64,000 bases of DNA from an uncultured Acinetobacter sp. (GCF_947626835.1 NZ_CANQTS010000003.1:1-64000), one strand, 5' to 3'. Positions 1 through 8,934 are shown, counted from the first letter of the stretch. Notes: generated by a model from the sequence alone, not told the origin. Program-made: numbers and translations.

Positions 1-111
1 TAATTATTAACCTTTTCTTACATTTTAAACAGTGAAAAAAACGATTAATATGTTTAGTATGCCGTCTTCTTGAAATATGCAGTTGGGTCTGCTGAGGATG
101 GTGTAAAAATT

Positions 112-603
112 ATGCTTGATGTTCAAAGCGTGAATGTGAGTGCTGTGACTGCCCCCGTTCAAGCCAATGTGTTAGGTCGTGCGCAAGCGACGCAAAAGCC
201 GCCTAAACCTGAAAAAAACAGCATGAAATTTAATGCACAGCGCATTGATGTCAATAAAATGACCCAATATTTGCAAGGTATTACCCGTCAAACCACCATG
301 CGTAAGTGTGCGCGTAGCGTCCGTTTAGCACTGCAAGCGGCTGGGGCTCGTTTTCAAAGTCATCCTGTTGCAGCGGCAGATTGGGGTTCAACCTTAACCC
401 AAATTGGTTATCGCAAAATTAATTTAGCCTTTGATCGACCACAGAAAGGCGATATTTATATTATTGATCGGACTGCAAGCAATCGTTATGGGCATATTGC
501 GGCATATTCAGGTCAAGCATGGGTATCGGATTTTAAACAGCGTAGTCATGCAGTATATAAAAATCAAAATGTTAAATATGAATACTATCGCTTGGCGTTT
601 TAA
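112..603 (+). CDS. CHAP/NlpC-P60-like putative cysteine amidase
   Basis: Hypothetical protein of 163 residues from the ATG at 112; the reading frame stays open upstream to a TTG at 70. A GAGG at 94-97 supports translation near 112 but its spacing is long, so the start is uncertain. A Cys in a helix-like segment (MRKCARSV, residue 66), then GD followed about ten residues later by YGHIAAYSG (His at 128) and WVSDF, is the Cys-His layout of CHAP/NlpC-P60 peptidoglycan amidases and of some type VI amidase effectors. No signal peptide is visible. No immunity-like gene is adjacent: the next genes are convergent membrane proteins. The function is inferred from the motif pattern only. Confidence 0.55.
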   Translation: MLDVQSVNVSAVTAPVQANVLGRAQATQKPPKPEKNSMKFNAQRIDVNKMTQYLQGITRQTTMRKCARSVRLALQAAGARFQSHPVAAADWGSTLTQIGYRKINLAFDRPQKGDIYIIDRTASNRYGHIAAYSGQAWVSDFKQRSHAVYKNQNVKYEYYRLAF

Positions 604-971
604 TTAAAACGTGGTGCGCGGTTACTGTAAATTGACACAATAAATAAACCGAGCACACTAAAGCCAATCGCTTGTAACATCAAAGCCCATACATGCTGCG
701 CAGGTAGTAACAACATTAAGCCCAACCAATAGATGATGGGCAGCAGAAAAAACAGCACATCAAAGATGCTGTTATAATGCTGTTGGCTTTGTAATTTGAG
801 CTTAATGACGCGTAATACATGCACAAGTGCACCTAAGCCTAAACTCAGCAGACTCAATGCCAAACTCAGCTCTGCCACTTTGGCACACGCATAAATCATT
901 AAACAAACCGCTACACATAGGGCGAGTTTAACTTGTCGATTACAGCGTGCTGAATACCAAAAATCTAACAT
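600..971 (-). CDS. Small integral membrane protein, tandem paralogue A
   Basis: Protein of about 123 residues with four predicted hydrophobic segments and no recognised family. I start it at the ATG at 971, which overlaps the stop of the upstream gene as TAATG. The upstream extension to 1016 would lie inside that gene and lacks a ribosome site. It begins MLDFWYSA and ends with QAIGFSVLGLF. The upstream neighbour begins MLEFWFDP and ends with QGIGFMALAI, with similar hydrophobic spacing between, so the two look like products of a tandem duplication that are translationally coupled. The function is unknown. Confidence 0.6.
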   Translation of the reverse strand: MLDFWYSARCNRQVKLALCVAVCLMIYACAKVAELSLALSLLSLGLGALVHVLRVIKLKLQSQQHYNSIFDVLFFLLPIIYWLGLMLLLPAQHVWALMLQAIGFSVLGLFIVSIYSNRAPRFN

Positions 972-1336
972 TATTGATCCTGAGCTTTGAGCAAAGAAAA
1001 AGGTGAAAATAAGCAAATGGCCAATGCCATAAAACCAATGCCTTGAGCGCCTAAGATTAAGATATCGCCATGTTTAAGCTGCATAAAAATAATCGCGATG
1101 ATTAAAGCAATAGGAATCCAATGTAACACGCGCGTAAATATACTTTGAGTTGGAGCAAAATGTAGTTTGCAGTAACGACATATTAAAAAAATAATGCCTG
1201 TCCCTAAACACATCAAAATGGCCATTAAACTTAAAGGATTCAGCCAATACAAAACCGCTGTCACGAATACCAATATTCCAAACAAGCTAAATTTACGAGA
1301 AACAGGCACATTCGGGTCAAACCAAAACTCAAGCAT
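971..1336 (-). CDS. Small integral membrane protein, tandem paralogue B
   Basis: Protein of about 121 residues with four hydrophobic segments. I prefer the ATG at 1336 (MLEFWFDP) over the open-frame start at 1384, because it aligns with the start of the paralogue downstream. The gene lies just after the lgt terminator on the same strand, so it probably has its own promoter or depends on readthrough. No clear Shine-Dalgarno sequence is seen. The product is not recognised; the tandem pair may form a two-subunit membrane complex, but that is inference. Confidence 0.55.
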   Translation of the reverse strand: MLEFWFDPNVPVSRKFSLFGILVFVTAVLYWLNPLSLMAILMCLGTGIIFLICRYCKLHFAPTQSIFTRVLHWIPIALIIAIIFMQLKHGDILILGAQGIGFMALAICLFSPFSLLKAQDQ

Positions 1337-1383
1337 CGGCACAAAGCTAAATAAAACAGGAGGCTTAATGTAGCAAATTGGCA

Positions 1384-1412
1384 TAAAAAAAGGTGAAGCG
1401 ATTGCTCCACCT
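1384..1412 (-). terminator. Rho-independent terminator of lgt
   Basis: On the minus strand a nine-base-pair stem (AGGTGGAGC / GCTTCACCT, one mismatch) with a short loop is followed by a run of T at 1390-1384. It lies directly downstream of the lgt stop codon. Confidence 0.75.
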
Positions 1413-1420
1413 TGCAGGCT

Positions 1421-2233
1421 TTAATTGAGTTTTTTAGGACCCCAATCATAAACACTTTTCTTGTAGGCGTACCACAGCATCCATGCGCCCACCAAAATCA
1501 TTGGTAGACTTAAGAACTGTCCTTTACTCATCCATGCAATGAACAATTGGCTGTTGTCGGGTTCACGGAAGAATTCCATCACAAAGCGCGCCACACCATA
1601 ACCCATTAAGAACACCGCCGACACCGCCATGCGTGGACGAGGCTTAGCGCTAAACCACCACAGCAGAATAAATAACAATAAACCTTCAGCAAATGCTTGA
1701 TACAGTTGCGATGGATGGCGCACCAATTGTAAAGGATCGGTTGGGAAAACCATCCCTAGCGCAAAATCAGGATTGGTGACGGCACGACCATATAATTCGC
1801 CACCAATAAAGTTACCTATACGCCCAAACATCAGACCTGTGGGTACGCAAGGGGCAATAAAATCTAAAGTTTGGAACCATGACATGTGGTATTTCCTACA
1901 CCACAGCAGCATGGCCAATACAACACCTAAGAAACCACCGTGGAAGCTCATACCACCGGTCCACACTTGGAATAACCATAATGGATCTGCCAAGAATTGT
2001 TCAAAGCCGTAAAAGAACACGTATCCAACACGACCGCCAATCACCACACCTAAAGCGCCATAGAAAATCAGGTCAGAAACCATATCTGCCGTCCAACCTT
2101 GACGTTGTTTAGCACGATAGGTGGCCAAACCCCACGCAAATAAAAACGCCAATAAATACATTAGTCCATACCAATGCACTTGCAGTGGCCCAATTGCAAT
2201 CGCAACGGGGTCAATATTTGGATAGGTCAGCAT
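1421..2233 (-). CDS. lgt: Prolipoprotein diacylglyceryl transferase
   Basis: Inner-membrane enzyme of 270 residues. It transfers diacylglycerol from phosphatidylglycerol to the lipobox cysteine of prolipoproteins, the first step of lipoprotein maturation. Visible are about seven membrane segments, the HGGFLG motif and the Lgt signature [14 protein letters not shown], where the usual Asn before E is replaced by Gly (IGGE). The length is normal for the family. The start [23 protein letters not shown] is the typical N terminus. It is read alone toward its own terminator and is divergent from the NRDE gene. Substrates in this window include the PhoX-like Tat lipoprotein and the DUF3298-like lipoprotein. 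Confidence 0.97.
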   Translation of the reverse strand: MLTYPNIDPVAIAIGPLQVHWYGLMYLLAFLFAWGLATYRAKQRQGWTADMVSDLIFYGALGVVIGGRVGYVFFYGFEQFLADPLWLFQVWTGGMSFHGGFLGVVLAMLLWCRKYHMSWFQTLDFIAPCVPTGLMFGRIGNFIGGELYGRAVTNPDFALGMVFPTDPLQLVRHPSQLYQAFAEGLLLFILLWWFSAKPRPRMAVSAVFLMGYGVARFVMEFFREPDNSQLFIAWMSKGQFLSLPMILVGAWMLWYAYKKSVYDWGPKKLN

Positions 2234-2323
2234 GCAAATTCCTTGATCTTGTTTTGCATAGATTCTAGCTGAAAGTCATGAAAAATGTTGTACATTCAAT
2301 GTGTAAAGATCGGGGAGTACAAC

Positions 2324-3085
2324 ATGTGTATTGTGGCTTTGGCATGGCAGGTGATTGATGGCATGCCCTTATGCTTAATTTCCAATCGGGATGAATATTA
2401 TCAGCGCCCAACTCAAGCACTCAAAGCTTGGGAAAATAGCAATATCATTGCTGGACAAGATCTTGAACAGGGTGGCACATGGATGGGTGTGACCAAAACC
2501 GGACGTTGGGCGGTGATTACCAATTATCGTGATGGACAAGATCAACAAATCTATCCAACTTCACGCGGGCATTTGGTCAGTGATTTTTTACAGTCAGATT
2601 TAACCCCAATTCGCTTTGCAAAATTCTTAGAAACCAAGCAACGTAATTATGCTGGTTTTAATATCTTTATGGGTGATCAAACGCAAGCAGTCTATATGAG
2701 TAATCGCGGTGAAGCTCCACAAGTACTGGCACATGGGGTATATGTAGTGTCCAATGCTTTAATGCATGAGCCTTGGGAAAAAACTCGGCATTTACGCAAA
2801 CGCTTCACCCAAGAACTATTGCCTTTATTGCAGCAAGACCTGCAAGTTGATATTGAAGATGCGGTATGGAATATTTTGCAAGATCAACGTCAAGTAGCTG
2901 TGGATTTACTGCCCAATACCGGAATTTCTCAAGAAATGGAACAACTACTGTCTTCAACTTTTATTGAAAGTGCACACTATGGCACGCGTTGTTGTAATTT
3001 TTTAAGCTTAAAGAAGCACACTTGGCATTGGCTTGAGAAAGATCAAACTGGAAAAATTGTACGTATACAGCAAGCGTTGGCATAA
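2324..3085 (+). CDS. NRDE (TANGO2-like) family protein
   Basis: Protein of 253 residues. I start it at the ATG at 2324, which gives the family N terminus MCIVALAW with Cys at position 2, and has GGGGAG at 2312-2317 as a good ribosome site. The family motif SNRDEYYQRPT and the GGTWMGV segment follow. NRDE proteins resemble Ntn hydrolases, and the bacterial members are not well characterised; animal TANGO2 has been tied to heme and lipid metabolism. The gene is monocistronic, divergent from lgt, and ends at a shared bidirectional terminator. The family assignment is firm and the function is open. Confidence 0.9.
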   Translation: MCIVALAWQVIDGMPLCLISNRDEYYQRPTQALKAWENSNIIAGQDLEQGGTWMGVTKTGRWAVITNYRDGQDQQIYPTSRGHLVSDFLQSDLTPIRFAKFLETKQRNYAGFNIFMGDQTQAVYMSNRGEAPQVLAHGVYVVSNALMHEPWEKTRHLRKRFTQELLPLLQQDLQVDIEDAVWNILQDQRQVAVDLLPNTGISQEMEQLLSSTFIESAHYGTRCCNFLSLKKHTWHWLEKDQTGKIVRIQQALA

Positions 3086-3113
3086 AAAAATCCCTCAAGT
3101 TGAGGGATTTTTT
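3084..3113. terminator. Bidirectional Rho-independent terminator
   Basis: The stem ATCCCTCA/TGAGGGAT is flanked by an A-run on the left and a T-run on the right. It can stop both the NRDE gene (+) and the PhoX-like gene (-) that converge here. Confidence 0.85.
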
Positions 3114-3131
3114 TAGGTGTATTTAAGCAGT

Positions 3132-5330
3132 TTACTTGGTGGTTTGCTCAAGTCCTTCACCTGCAATGACACCGCCATCTTTACGGGTAATCACTACAGT
3201 GGCTGAGCGTGGACGTGTACCACGACCGCCACTTAAATTAAGCGCTGCTGGGTGGTTGCTTGGCCACGTACCACCTGGGTGTTGTACGTTAACAAAAATT
3301 GCTTTGTAATCTGGAGTCATGGTTACACCAGTAATCTCGCAACCGCTTGGACCCGTTAAGAAACGGCGCAATTTTGAGTCATCCAGACTTGCGCCAGTAG
3401 GGGTAAGCTGTGAGCGATCACCTGATTTTGCTTGTTTAGTTTGACCATCACCCACCTGACCAGGCAGTGCGGCTAACATCATACAATTGGTTTCGTTGGT
3501 ATAAGCGCCGTCATCGGTTTGAATCCAAAGCACACCACGTGGATCAAACCACATACCATCTGGGCTTGAGAAGTCATTTGCATCGGTTAAACCTGATAAG
3601 TTTACGTTCTCAAGCGAGTCGGCTTCAGCACCAAATAAGAAAATGTCCCAGACAAAGTTTAATGCGGTGGTGGTGTCACCATTTTCACGTAAACGAATAA
3701 TATGACCGTTGATATTGCCGCTGAGTGAGGTTGAACTACTGTCATTGTCGAAGTAGTTACGTGGATTAGCTGCGTCAGTGTCATAGCTACGACCACGGCT
3801 ACCATTGTTGGTTAAGGTTACATACACTTCACCATTTTTTGGATTGACTGCGACCCATTCAGGGCGATCCATTTTGGTTGCACCAACAGCATCACCTGCT
3901 AAACGTGTATTAACCAGTACATCTGCTTGATCAGCAAAGCGATATTTATCGTAATTGGCAATTAATGGGTTGTTGATTGAAAGTTCAATCCATTCACCAG
4001 TTGCACTTTGTGTTGCTTCATTGAAATCAAATTTTGCCACATACAACTTACCGTTGTTCATGTATTTGTCGCCAGCCGCATAGCCGCCGTTGACATCTTT
4101 AGGATTCCATTTGCTGTCTGAAACAAATTTGTAGATGTATTCGCCTGTTGAGTCATCACCCATATAGAACGCAAGGTTTTGACCGCTAATAGCACGGCTT
4201 GCACGGCAGTCTTCATGGGCAAAACGACCAAGCGCGGTACGTTTTACAGGACGTTCAGAGCTTGCAAATGGATCAATTTCAACGATCCAACCAAAAGTAT
4301 TGGTTGAGTTACGGAAATCTTCTTCTGCAGTTAAATCAATTTCTTTACGGGTTAACCAACGGTCATATTGGTATTCTGAGTCTGCAACGCGATTTTCCAC
4401 TGTATGCCATGCATAGCCGCTCTTAGCAGGAATTTTATAACGACTTAAAGACAGCAATTCTTGTTCATTACGTCCCGTGTCTTCACGTGAGAAGTATTGG
4501 TTAAAGTTTTCTTCTGTGGTGAGGTAAGTGCCCCAAGGAGTATAACCATTACCGCAGTTATTAATAGTTCCTAAAGAGAAGCTGCCATCTGGACTTGTGG
4601 CTGTTTTAACTAAATCGCTACCCTTAACTGGACCGGCAAAATTAATAGGGGTTGCAGCAGTAATACGGCGGTTAAATGGTGAATTGCGATTAATTTCTAC
4701 CACTTGGGTGGTTGGATTTTTCACAATATGTACAATCGATACGCCGTGTGCATTGATCTCACGGATAACATCGTCTTCGCCACGGATTGCCTGACCGACG
4801 GTGTTATTTTGTGGGTGTATTAAACGTGCGTTATTAATATATTCATGGTTCATGACCAATAAACCTTCAGTCGATTCATTGGCATCATAACGGCTATTTT
4901 TCATGCCAAAGAAGGTCATGCCATCATGACATTCACCTGAACGTTTGGTAAATGATGCACCCGATGGAACATTGTTGTCATCCCATTCTGATAAGTTAGG
5001 TGCAATTGGGTCGCCCATGGCATACAGTACCCGTGCTTCATAACCTTCAGGTACGCTAAATGCATTTAAAGTATTCTTATCGACAGCTTTAAACTGTAAT
5101 GATGATGGCAGTTTGCTTTCATCAAACACAGAATCATCAACAATTGATGCTGAATCATTGTCATCACTACAGCCTGTTAATGTGGTTGCTAAAGTAATGG
5201 CAACAGCACCGCCTGCAGTTTTGGTAATGAGTTCGCGGCGACTGATGGTTTTATTAAACAGATCTAAAAATTCAGCATTTCCTGAAGTGTTGCTGTCATA
5301 ATCATCATTAAAAGGCATTTGTTCAGACAT
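3132..5330 (-). CDS. PhoX/DUF839 family phosphatase-like Tat lipoprotein
   Basis: Protein of 732 residues of the PhoX/DUF839 family, whose characterised members are calcium-iron dependent periplasmic alkaline phosphatases. The N terminus has a twin-arginine signal (SRREL at 30-34), a hydrophobic stretch and LTGC at 51-54, a good lipobox followed by Ser, so it is probably a Tat-exported, outer-membrane-directed lipoprotein. Conserved-looking family segments include GECHDGMTFFG, LVMNHEYIN, WGTYLTTEEN, HEDCRAS, SPDGMWFDP and GPSGCEITG. The long gene is monocistronic and lies directly downstream of tatABC, which supplies the export route it needs. A weak Pho-box-like site lies upstream. Activity on phosphoesters is inferred from the family. 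Confidence 0.88.
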   Translation of the reverse strand: MSEQMPFNDDYDSNTSGNAEFLDLFNKTISRRELITKTAGGAVAITLATTLTGCSDDNDSASIVDDSVFDESKLPSSLQFKAVDKNTLNAFSVPEGYEARVLYAMGDPIAPNLSEWDDNNVPSGASFTKRSGECHDGMTFFGMKNSRYDANESTEGLLVMNHEYINNARLIHPQNNTVGQAIRGEDDVIREINAHGVSIVHIVKNPTTQVVEINRNSPFNRRITAATPINFAGPVKGSDLVKTATSPDGSFSLGTINNCGNGYTPWGTYLTTEENFNQYFSREDTGRNEQELLSLSRYKIPAKSGYAWHTVENRVADSEYQYDRWLTRKEIDLTAEEDFRNSTNTFGWIVEIDPFASSERPVKRTALGRFAHEDCRASRAISGQNLAFYMGDDSTGEYIYKFVSDSKWNPKDVNGGYAAGDKYMNNGKLYVAKFDFNEATQSATGEWIELSINNPLIANYDKYRFADQADVLVNTRLAGDAVGATKMDRPEWVAVNPKNGEVYVTLTNNGSRGRSYDTDAANPRNYFDNDSSSTSLSGNINGHIIRLRENGDTTTALNFVWDIFLFGAEADSLENVNLSGLTDANDFSSPDGMWFDPRGVLWIQTDDGAYTNETNCMMLAALPGQVGDGQTKQAKSGDRSQLTPTGASLDDSKLRRFLTGPSGCEITGVTMTPDYKAIFVNVQHPGGTWPSNHPAALNLSGGRGTRPRSATVVITRKDGGVIAGEGLEQTTK

Positions 5331-5391
5331 ATTATTTTCCTAGCGATTTAGTGCGTCGGTATTTGAATGGTTGAGCAACACCTTAAAGCGA

Positions 5392-5413
5392 CAATATGAC
5401 AAAATCTTGAAGG
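5392..5413 (-). promoter_or_regulatory. Possible weak Pho box upstream of the PhoX-like gene
   Basis: On the minus strand TTGTCATATTG is preceded by CTTCAAGATTT at the 11-base period used by PhoB. Only one of the two half-sites is a good match, so this is a tentative call. It would fit a PhoX phosphatase. Confidence 0.3.
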
Positions 5414-5434
5414 CTTTGTTGCAATCTGATGAAA

Positions 5435-5461
5435 TAAAAAAAGAGCAGATGAAACTGCTCT
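5435..5461 (-). terminator. Terminator of tatABC
   Basis: The stem AGAGCAG/CTGCTCT has a six-base loop and is followed on the minus strand by seven T residues (5441-5435), just past the tatC stop codon. Confidence 0.85.
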
Positions 5462-5482
5462 TGATTTTGATAAAATTTTGTT

Positions 5483-6235
5483 TTAATTATGTTTTTCTAG
5501 TAATTTTCCTGCGAATAATCCCAGCTCAAATAACATCCACATGGGGATCGCAAGCATAATCATTGAAAGCGCATCAGGTGGGGTAACAAACATGGCCACA
5601 AAGAAACAGCCCACGATAATAAAACGTCGTTTTTCCACCAATTGTTCGGTGGTCACGACACCAATTAAAATAAGTACCAACGTAATAATAGGAATTTCAA
5701 AGGTTAAACCAAACACTAAAAACAGCTTTAAACAGAAACTCAAATAGCTATTGATATCGGTCATGGGTGCAACTGTTTCAGGCGCTACACTCATAAAAAA
5801 ATGCAATATTGATGGCAGTGCTACAAAGTAGGCAAAGGCAATACCGCTATAAAACAGCACAATACTGCCAATCAGTAAAGGCAGCGCTAAGCGTTTCTCT
5901 TTGGCATAGAGTGCTGGGCGCACAAAATCCCATAGCTGGTAAATGATAAATGGCATAGCAAGCATCAGTGCTACAAAGAAATTGAGCTTAAATGGCGCCA
6001 TAAAAGTCGCCGTCACATCGGTGGCAATCATGGATGATGTGGTGGGCATTTGCGCACGTAATGGCTCAGACATGAGCTGATAGGTTTCATTGGCAAAGGG
6101 CAATAAGCAAAAAAACAATACCAACAACAGACCCACAATTTTAAATAAATGCCGGCGTAGCACAATTAAGTGCTTGGTAATCGGCATCTCTTGCAGTTGT
6201 TCGGCATCATCAAGCGGCTGTGAGTGTGTGTTCAT
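5483..6235 (-). CDS. tatC: Sec-independent translocase subunit TatC
   Basis: Inner-membrane protein of 250 residues with six membrane segments, the receptor of the twin-arginine export pathway for folded proteins. Typical TatC features are visible: the early HLIVLRRHLFKIV (the HLxELRxR region), a long periplasmic loop with F-x-x-P-F, the block MPFIIYQLWDFVRPALYAKEKR and the block GLTFEIP. It overlaps tatB by 4 bp (ATGA) and closes the tatA-tatB-tatC operon. The next gene downstream codes for a protein with a twin-arginine signal. Confidence 0.97.
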   Translation of the reverse strand: MNTHSQPLDDAEQLQEMPITKHLIVLRRHLFKIVGLLLVLFFCLLPFANETYQLMSEPLRAQMPTTSSMIATDVTATFMAPFKLNFFVALMLAMPFIIYQLWDFVRPALYAKEKRLALPLLIGSIVLFYSGIAFAYFVALPSILHFFMSVAPETVAPMTDINSYLSFCLKLFLVFGLTFEIPIITLVLILIGVVTTEQLVEKRRFIIVGCFFVAMFVTPPDALSMIMLAIPMWMLFELGLFAGKLLEKHN

Positions 6236-6636
6236 ATGGCCACCTTATAGACACGATGATCTGGCTTTTTACTTTTTAGCGGTGCACTAAGCATAGGTTT
6301 TTCACAAGGTACATAAGCTGTAGCCTGTGACTGTTGTGCTAGCATGGGTACTTCAGGCTCAATCAGAGTGATCTTTTGTTGTTCAAGCGTTTGCATTTGG
6401 AGCTGCATTTTCGCTTCAAGTTCCTGAATTTTTTTCATCTCTTGTTGCATTTGTTCACGCAACTCAGATAAACGTAACTCACGATCAATATCGTTTTGTA
6501 CATTACTGATTAAACGTTTAACTTTGGCGTAACTCTTAGCGGCAAAGCGAGCTGCTTGAGGTAACTTTTCTGGCCCAAGCACCAATAATGCAATGATGCC
6601 GAATAGCAGCAACTCCGCCATTCCAATATTGAGCAT
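6232..6636 (-). CDS. tatB: Twin-arginine translocase subunit TatB
   Basis: Protein of 134 residues with one N-terminal membrane segment (MLNIGMAELLLFGIIALLVLGPEKLP, with the TatB glutamate at position 8 and the GPEKLP hinge), an amphipathic helix (AARFAAKSYAKVKRL) and a long charged coiled-coil region at about 50-90. With TatC it forms the signal-binding complex of the Tat pathway. It is the second gene of the operon, 15 bp after tatA and overlapping tatC. Confidence 0.95.
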   Translation of the reverse strand: MLNIGMAELLLFGIIALLVLGPEKLPQAARFAAKSYAKVKRLISNVQNDIDRELRLSELREQMQQEMKKIQELEAKMQLQMQTLEQQKITLIEPEVPMLAQQSQATAYVPCEKPMLSAPLKSKKPDHRVYKVAI

Positions 6637-6651
6637 GACAAGACATCCAAA

Positions 6652-6870
6652 TTAATTTTTATGAGTAGAATTTAAATTTTGGGCGCTATGTTCTAAGGTG
6701 CGTGGTTCGCTGAGTTGAGCTTGGGTGCTCTCATCGTCACGAATTGATTTTTTAAAATCTTTGACTGCACCACCAACATCTTTACCTAAGTTTTTAAGTT
6801 TTGATGTGCCAAACAATAACAACACCACAATCGCAAAAATGAGGACATGCCAAATTGATAAACCAGCCAT
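6652..6870 (-). CDS. tatA: Twin-arginine translocase subunit TatA
   Basis: Protein of 72 residues with the TatA layout: a short N-terminal membrane helix ([18 protein letters not shown]), the [10 protein letters not shown] hinge, an amphipathic helix ([11 protein letters not shown]) and a polar tail. TatA multimers form the pore-like part of the twin-arginine translocase. First gene of tatABC; a purine-rich AAGAGAAAAAAG lies just before the ATG. Confidence 0.96.
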   Translation of the reverse strand: MAGLSIWHVLIFAIVVLLLFGTSKLKNLGKDVGGAVKDFKKSIRDDESTQAQLSEPRTLEHSAQNLNSTHKN

Positions 6871-7010
6871 CTTTTTTCTCTTCGTTTGTAATGCTGCTTA
6901 TATCAACAGTTCTATATGACAAGGCAGTGACGTTTATATTGCAATTTTAAGACAGGTTATGGGTAGGTAACTTTTTATCTATGCCAAATGCTGAAAAAAA
7001 ACAAGCTTAA

Positions 7011-7044
7011 AAAAAATTAGGCCACACCTAATAGCGCAGCCTAA
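7011..7044 (-). terminator. Probable terminator of rdgB
   Basis: On the minus strand TTAGGC and GCCTAA form a stem around an imperfectly paired 16-base middle, followed by eight or so T residues. It sits directly after the rdgB stop codon. Confidence 0.6.
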
Positions 7045-7048
7045 AGGA

Positions 7049-7672
7049 TTAGCCTAGTGAAGCACGTAATAGTTGCATGGCTTGACCACGATGGCTGATC
7101 TTATTTTTGTCTATTTTAGACAATTCAGCACTTGAGCAGCCAAGCTCAGGCAACCAAAAGAGCGGATCATAACCAAAGCCATTTTCACCACGAGCCTGTT
7201 CTAAAATTTCGCCGTGCCAAATGCCTTGGAAAATTTTAGGCAATGGATCATCAGCATGTTCAACCAAAGCCAAGACACACACAAACATGCCTTTAATGGG
7301 CTGATGGTGTTGGCGCAGGGGTACAAGATCGGCTAAAAGCTTAGCATTATTAGCTGCATCATCGCCGTGTTCGCCGGCATAACGTGCTGAGTAAATCCCC
7401 GGTGCACCGCCTAAGATTGGCACACATAGTCCTGAGTCATCAGCAATAGCTGGTTTGCCTGAAATACGTGCGGCATGACGTGCTTTAATAATGGCATTTT
7501 CAACAAAACTTAAACCATCTTCAATGGCATCTTCAATATTAAGCTGACCTTGTGGTAGTACCTCTACAGGCAAGTTGAGTTCATTGAACATATTTTTAAA
7601 CTCAGCAATTTTGCCTTTATTGTTACTGGCTAAAACTAAACTGCCTTGTGACAGCCATGCATTGTTAGACAT
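7049..7672 (-). CDS. rdgB: XTP/dITP pyrophosphatase (house-cleaning)
   Basis: Enzyme of 207 residues of the Ham1/RdgB family. It hydrolyses non-canonical purine nucleotides (dITP, XTP) to the monophosphate and so keeps hypoxanthine and xanthine out of DNA. The substrate motif [12 protein letters not shown] near the N terminus, the metal-binding ADDSGLCV block and FGYDPLFW followed by SHRGQA near the C terminus are all present. The length is normal. It is cytoplasmic and flanked by terminators on both sides, so probably transcribed alone. Confidence 0.95.
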   Translation of the reverse strand: MSNNAWLSQGSLVLASNNKGKIAEFKNMFNELNLPVEVLPQGQLNIEDAIEDGLSFVENAIIKARHAARISGKPAIADDSGLCVPILGGAPGIYSARYAGEHGDDAANNAKLLADLVPLRQHHQPIKGMFVCVLALVEHADDPLPKIFQGIWHGEILEQARGENGFGYDPLFWLPELGCSSAELSKIDKNKISHRGQAMQLLRASLG

Positions 7673-7729
7673 AAAGTTACTCGTAGAATTTAGATTTTCT
7701 CCTAGTGTAACTGATTTTATCTCAGCAAT

Positions 7730-7750
7730 AAAAAAGCACCCGAAGGTGCT
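7730..7750 (-). terminator. Terminator of the Sel1-repeat gene
   Basis: The stem AGCACC/GGTGCT with a TTCG tetraloop on the minus strand is followed by six T residues. It lies just before the end of the Sel1-repeat gene. Confidence 0.9.
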
Positions 7751-7756
7751 TGTGTT

Positions 7757-8344
7757 TTATAAACCCTGAATCCATTGATCAGCACGATCACGTGCTTGAC
7801 GAATTTGCTCTTGGGTTAAATTGGCAGCAAGTGCTGTCTTTTTACCTTCAGAGAGGCTAATCACTTTGTTATCAAGCATGCCATCACGGGTAGAGAGTTC
7901 ATACCACTGATAAGCCCCAACAAAGTTACGTTTTTTCTCATCTAACAAGGCCAAATTAAAACTGGCGCGGTTATCGCCACGACTTGCTGCTTTTTCTAAA
8001 TATTGACGACCTAAAGCTTCATTTTTTGAAGTGCCTTGACCATCAATCAACATACGTCCAACATTGAGCTGTGCTGATGCCAAACCTTGATCAGCAGCAA
8101 GTTTATACCAGCTAAAAGCTTGTTTAACGTCCTGCTTTACATCTTTGCCATATTCGTACTTCGTGCCCAAATAAAACTGTGCACCGGCTTGGCCTGCTTT
8201 AGCAGCTTGGCTTAAGCTTTGAATATCCATGACAGAATAACGTGCAGCTTGATTGGAAATTGAGTTGCTTGGTGATACATAATCGGCATGCGTATGCAGA
8301 CTAAATAATCCGAAAAACAAACCACTAATTAATATTTTTTTCAT
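7757..8344 (-). CDS. Exported Sel1/TPR-like repeat protein
   Basis: Protein of 195 residues with a clear signal peptide (MKKILISGLFFGLFSLHTHA, cut before DYVSP). Sel1 repeats occupy about 48-145: AGAQFYLGTKYEYGKDVKQD, then SAQLNVGRMLIDGQGTSKNE, then a third, less regular unit with RASFNLALL. Sel1 proteins act as scaffolds for protein-protein contacts; no catalytic domain is present, so the role is probably a periplasmic adaptor. Its ATG lies inside the end of metW (4-bp overlap), so it is probably co-transcribed with metX-metW. Confidence 0.85.
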   Translation of the reverse strand: MKKILISGLFFGLFSLHTHADYVSPSNSISNQAARYSVMDIQSLSQAAKAGQAGAQFYLGTKYEYGKDVKQDVKQAFSWYKLAADQGLASAQLNVGRMLIDGQGTSKNEALGRQYLEKAASRGDNRASFNLALLDEKKRNFVGAYQWYELSTRDGMLDNKVISLSEGKKTALAANLTQEQIRQARDRADQWIQGL

Positions 8345-8934
8345 AGAGCGCTCACCCGATAAATTGCGACTTCACCAAACAAGTTCGGGATATGTTTACT
8401 CAGTAAACTGCCTTGTTGATCCCCATTTACGGCGAGTCGATTGATAATTCGAATATTATTTTCTTCACATAATGCTTCAAAGTCACGGAAGGTGCATAAG
8501 TGAATGTTAGGTGTGTTATACCACATGTATGGCAGTGCATCAGAAACCGGCATTTTCCCTTTTAACGCCAAGAAAGAACGGGTCTTCCAATGGGCAAAGT
8601 TAGGAAAGGTAATAATTGCCTGTTTACCTACACGTACCATGTCACGTAATAAAACATCTGGTGCATCAACTGCTTGCAAAGCCTGTGCCATGACCACGTA
8701 ATCAAAAGATTGATCTGCAAAACGACTTAAACCAAGGTTTAAATCCTGCTGAATAATATTTAACCCACGACTAATGGCAATTGCAATCTTTTCTTGATCA
8801 ATTTCGAGACCATAAGCGCGAATATTATGTTTTTTGCTCATATGTTCGAGCAATTCACCTTCACCACAGCCTAAATCTAAAACGCGTGAGCCTGGTTTAA
8901 TCCACTTTTCGGCAAGTTGTTGATCAATACGCAT
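8341..8934 (-). CDS. metW: Methionine biosynthesis protein MetW
   Basis: Protein of 197 residues with a class I methyltransferase fold: the SAM-binding motif VLDLGCGEGELLEHM at 18-32, EIDQEKI, FDYVVMAQALQAV and ITFPNFAHWKTR. MetW is encoded next to MetX in many proteobacteria and is needed for, or boosts, homoserine O-acetyltransferase activity. Here the metX stop and metW start overlap as TAATG, as expected for partners made in fixed ratio. A methyl transfer reaction has not been assigned to it as far as I know. Confidence 0.94.
   Translation of the reverse strand: MRIDQQLAEKWIKPGSRVLDLGCGEGELLEHMSKKHNIRAYGLEIDQEKIAIAISRGLNIIQQDLNLGLSRFADQSFDYVVMAQALQAVDAPDVLLRDMVRVGKQAIITFPNFAHWKTRSFLALKGKMPVSDALPYMWYNTPNIHLCTFRDFEALCEENNIRIINRLAVNGDQQGSLLSKHIPNLFGEVAIYRVSAL

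Noticed and set aside
1773..2112. Two plus-strand frames opposite lgt
   Set aside because: They are antisense shadows of a strongly conserved gene.
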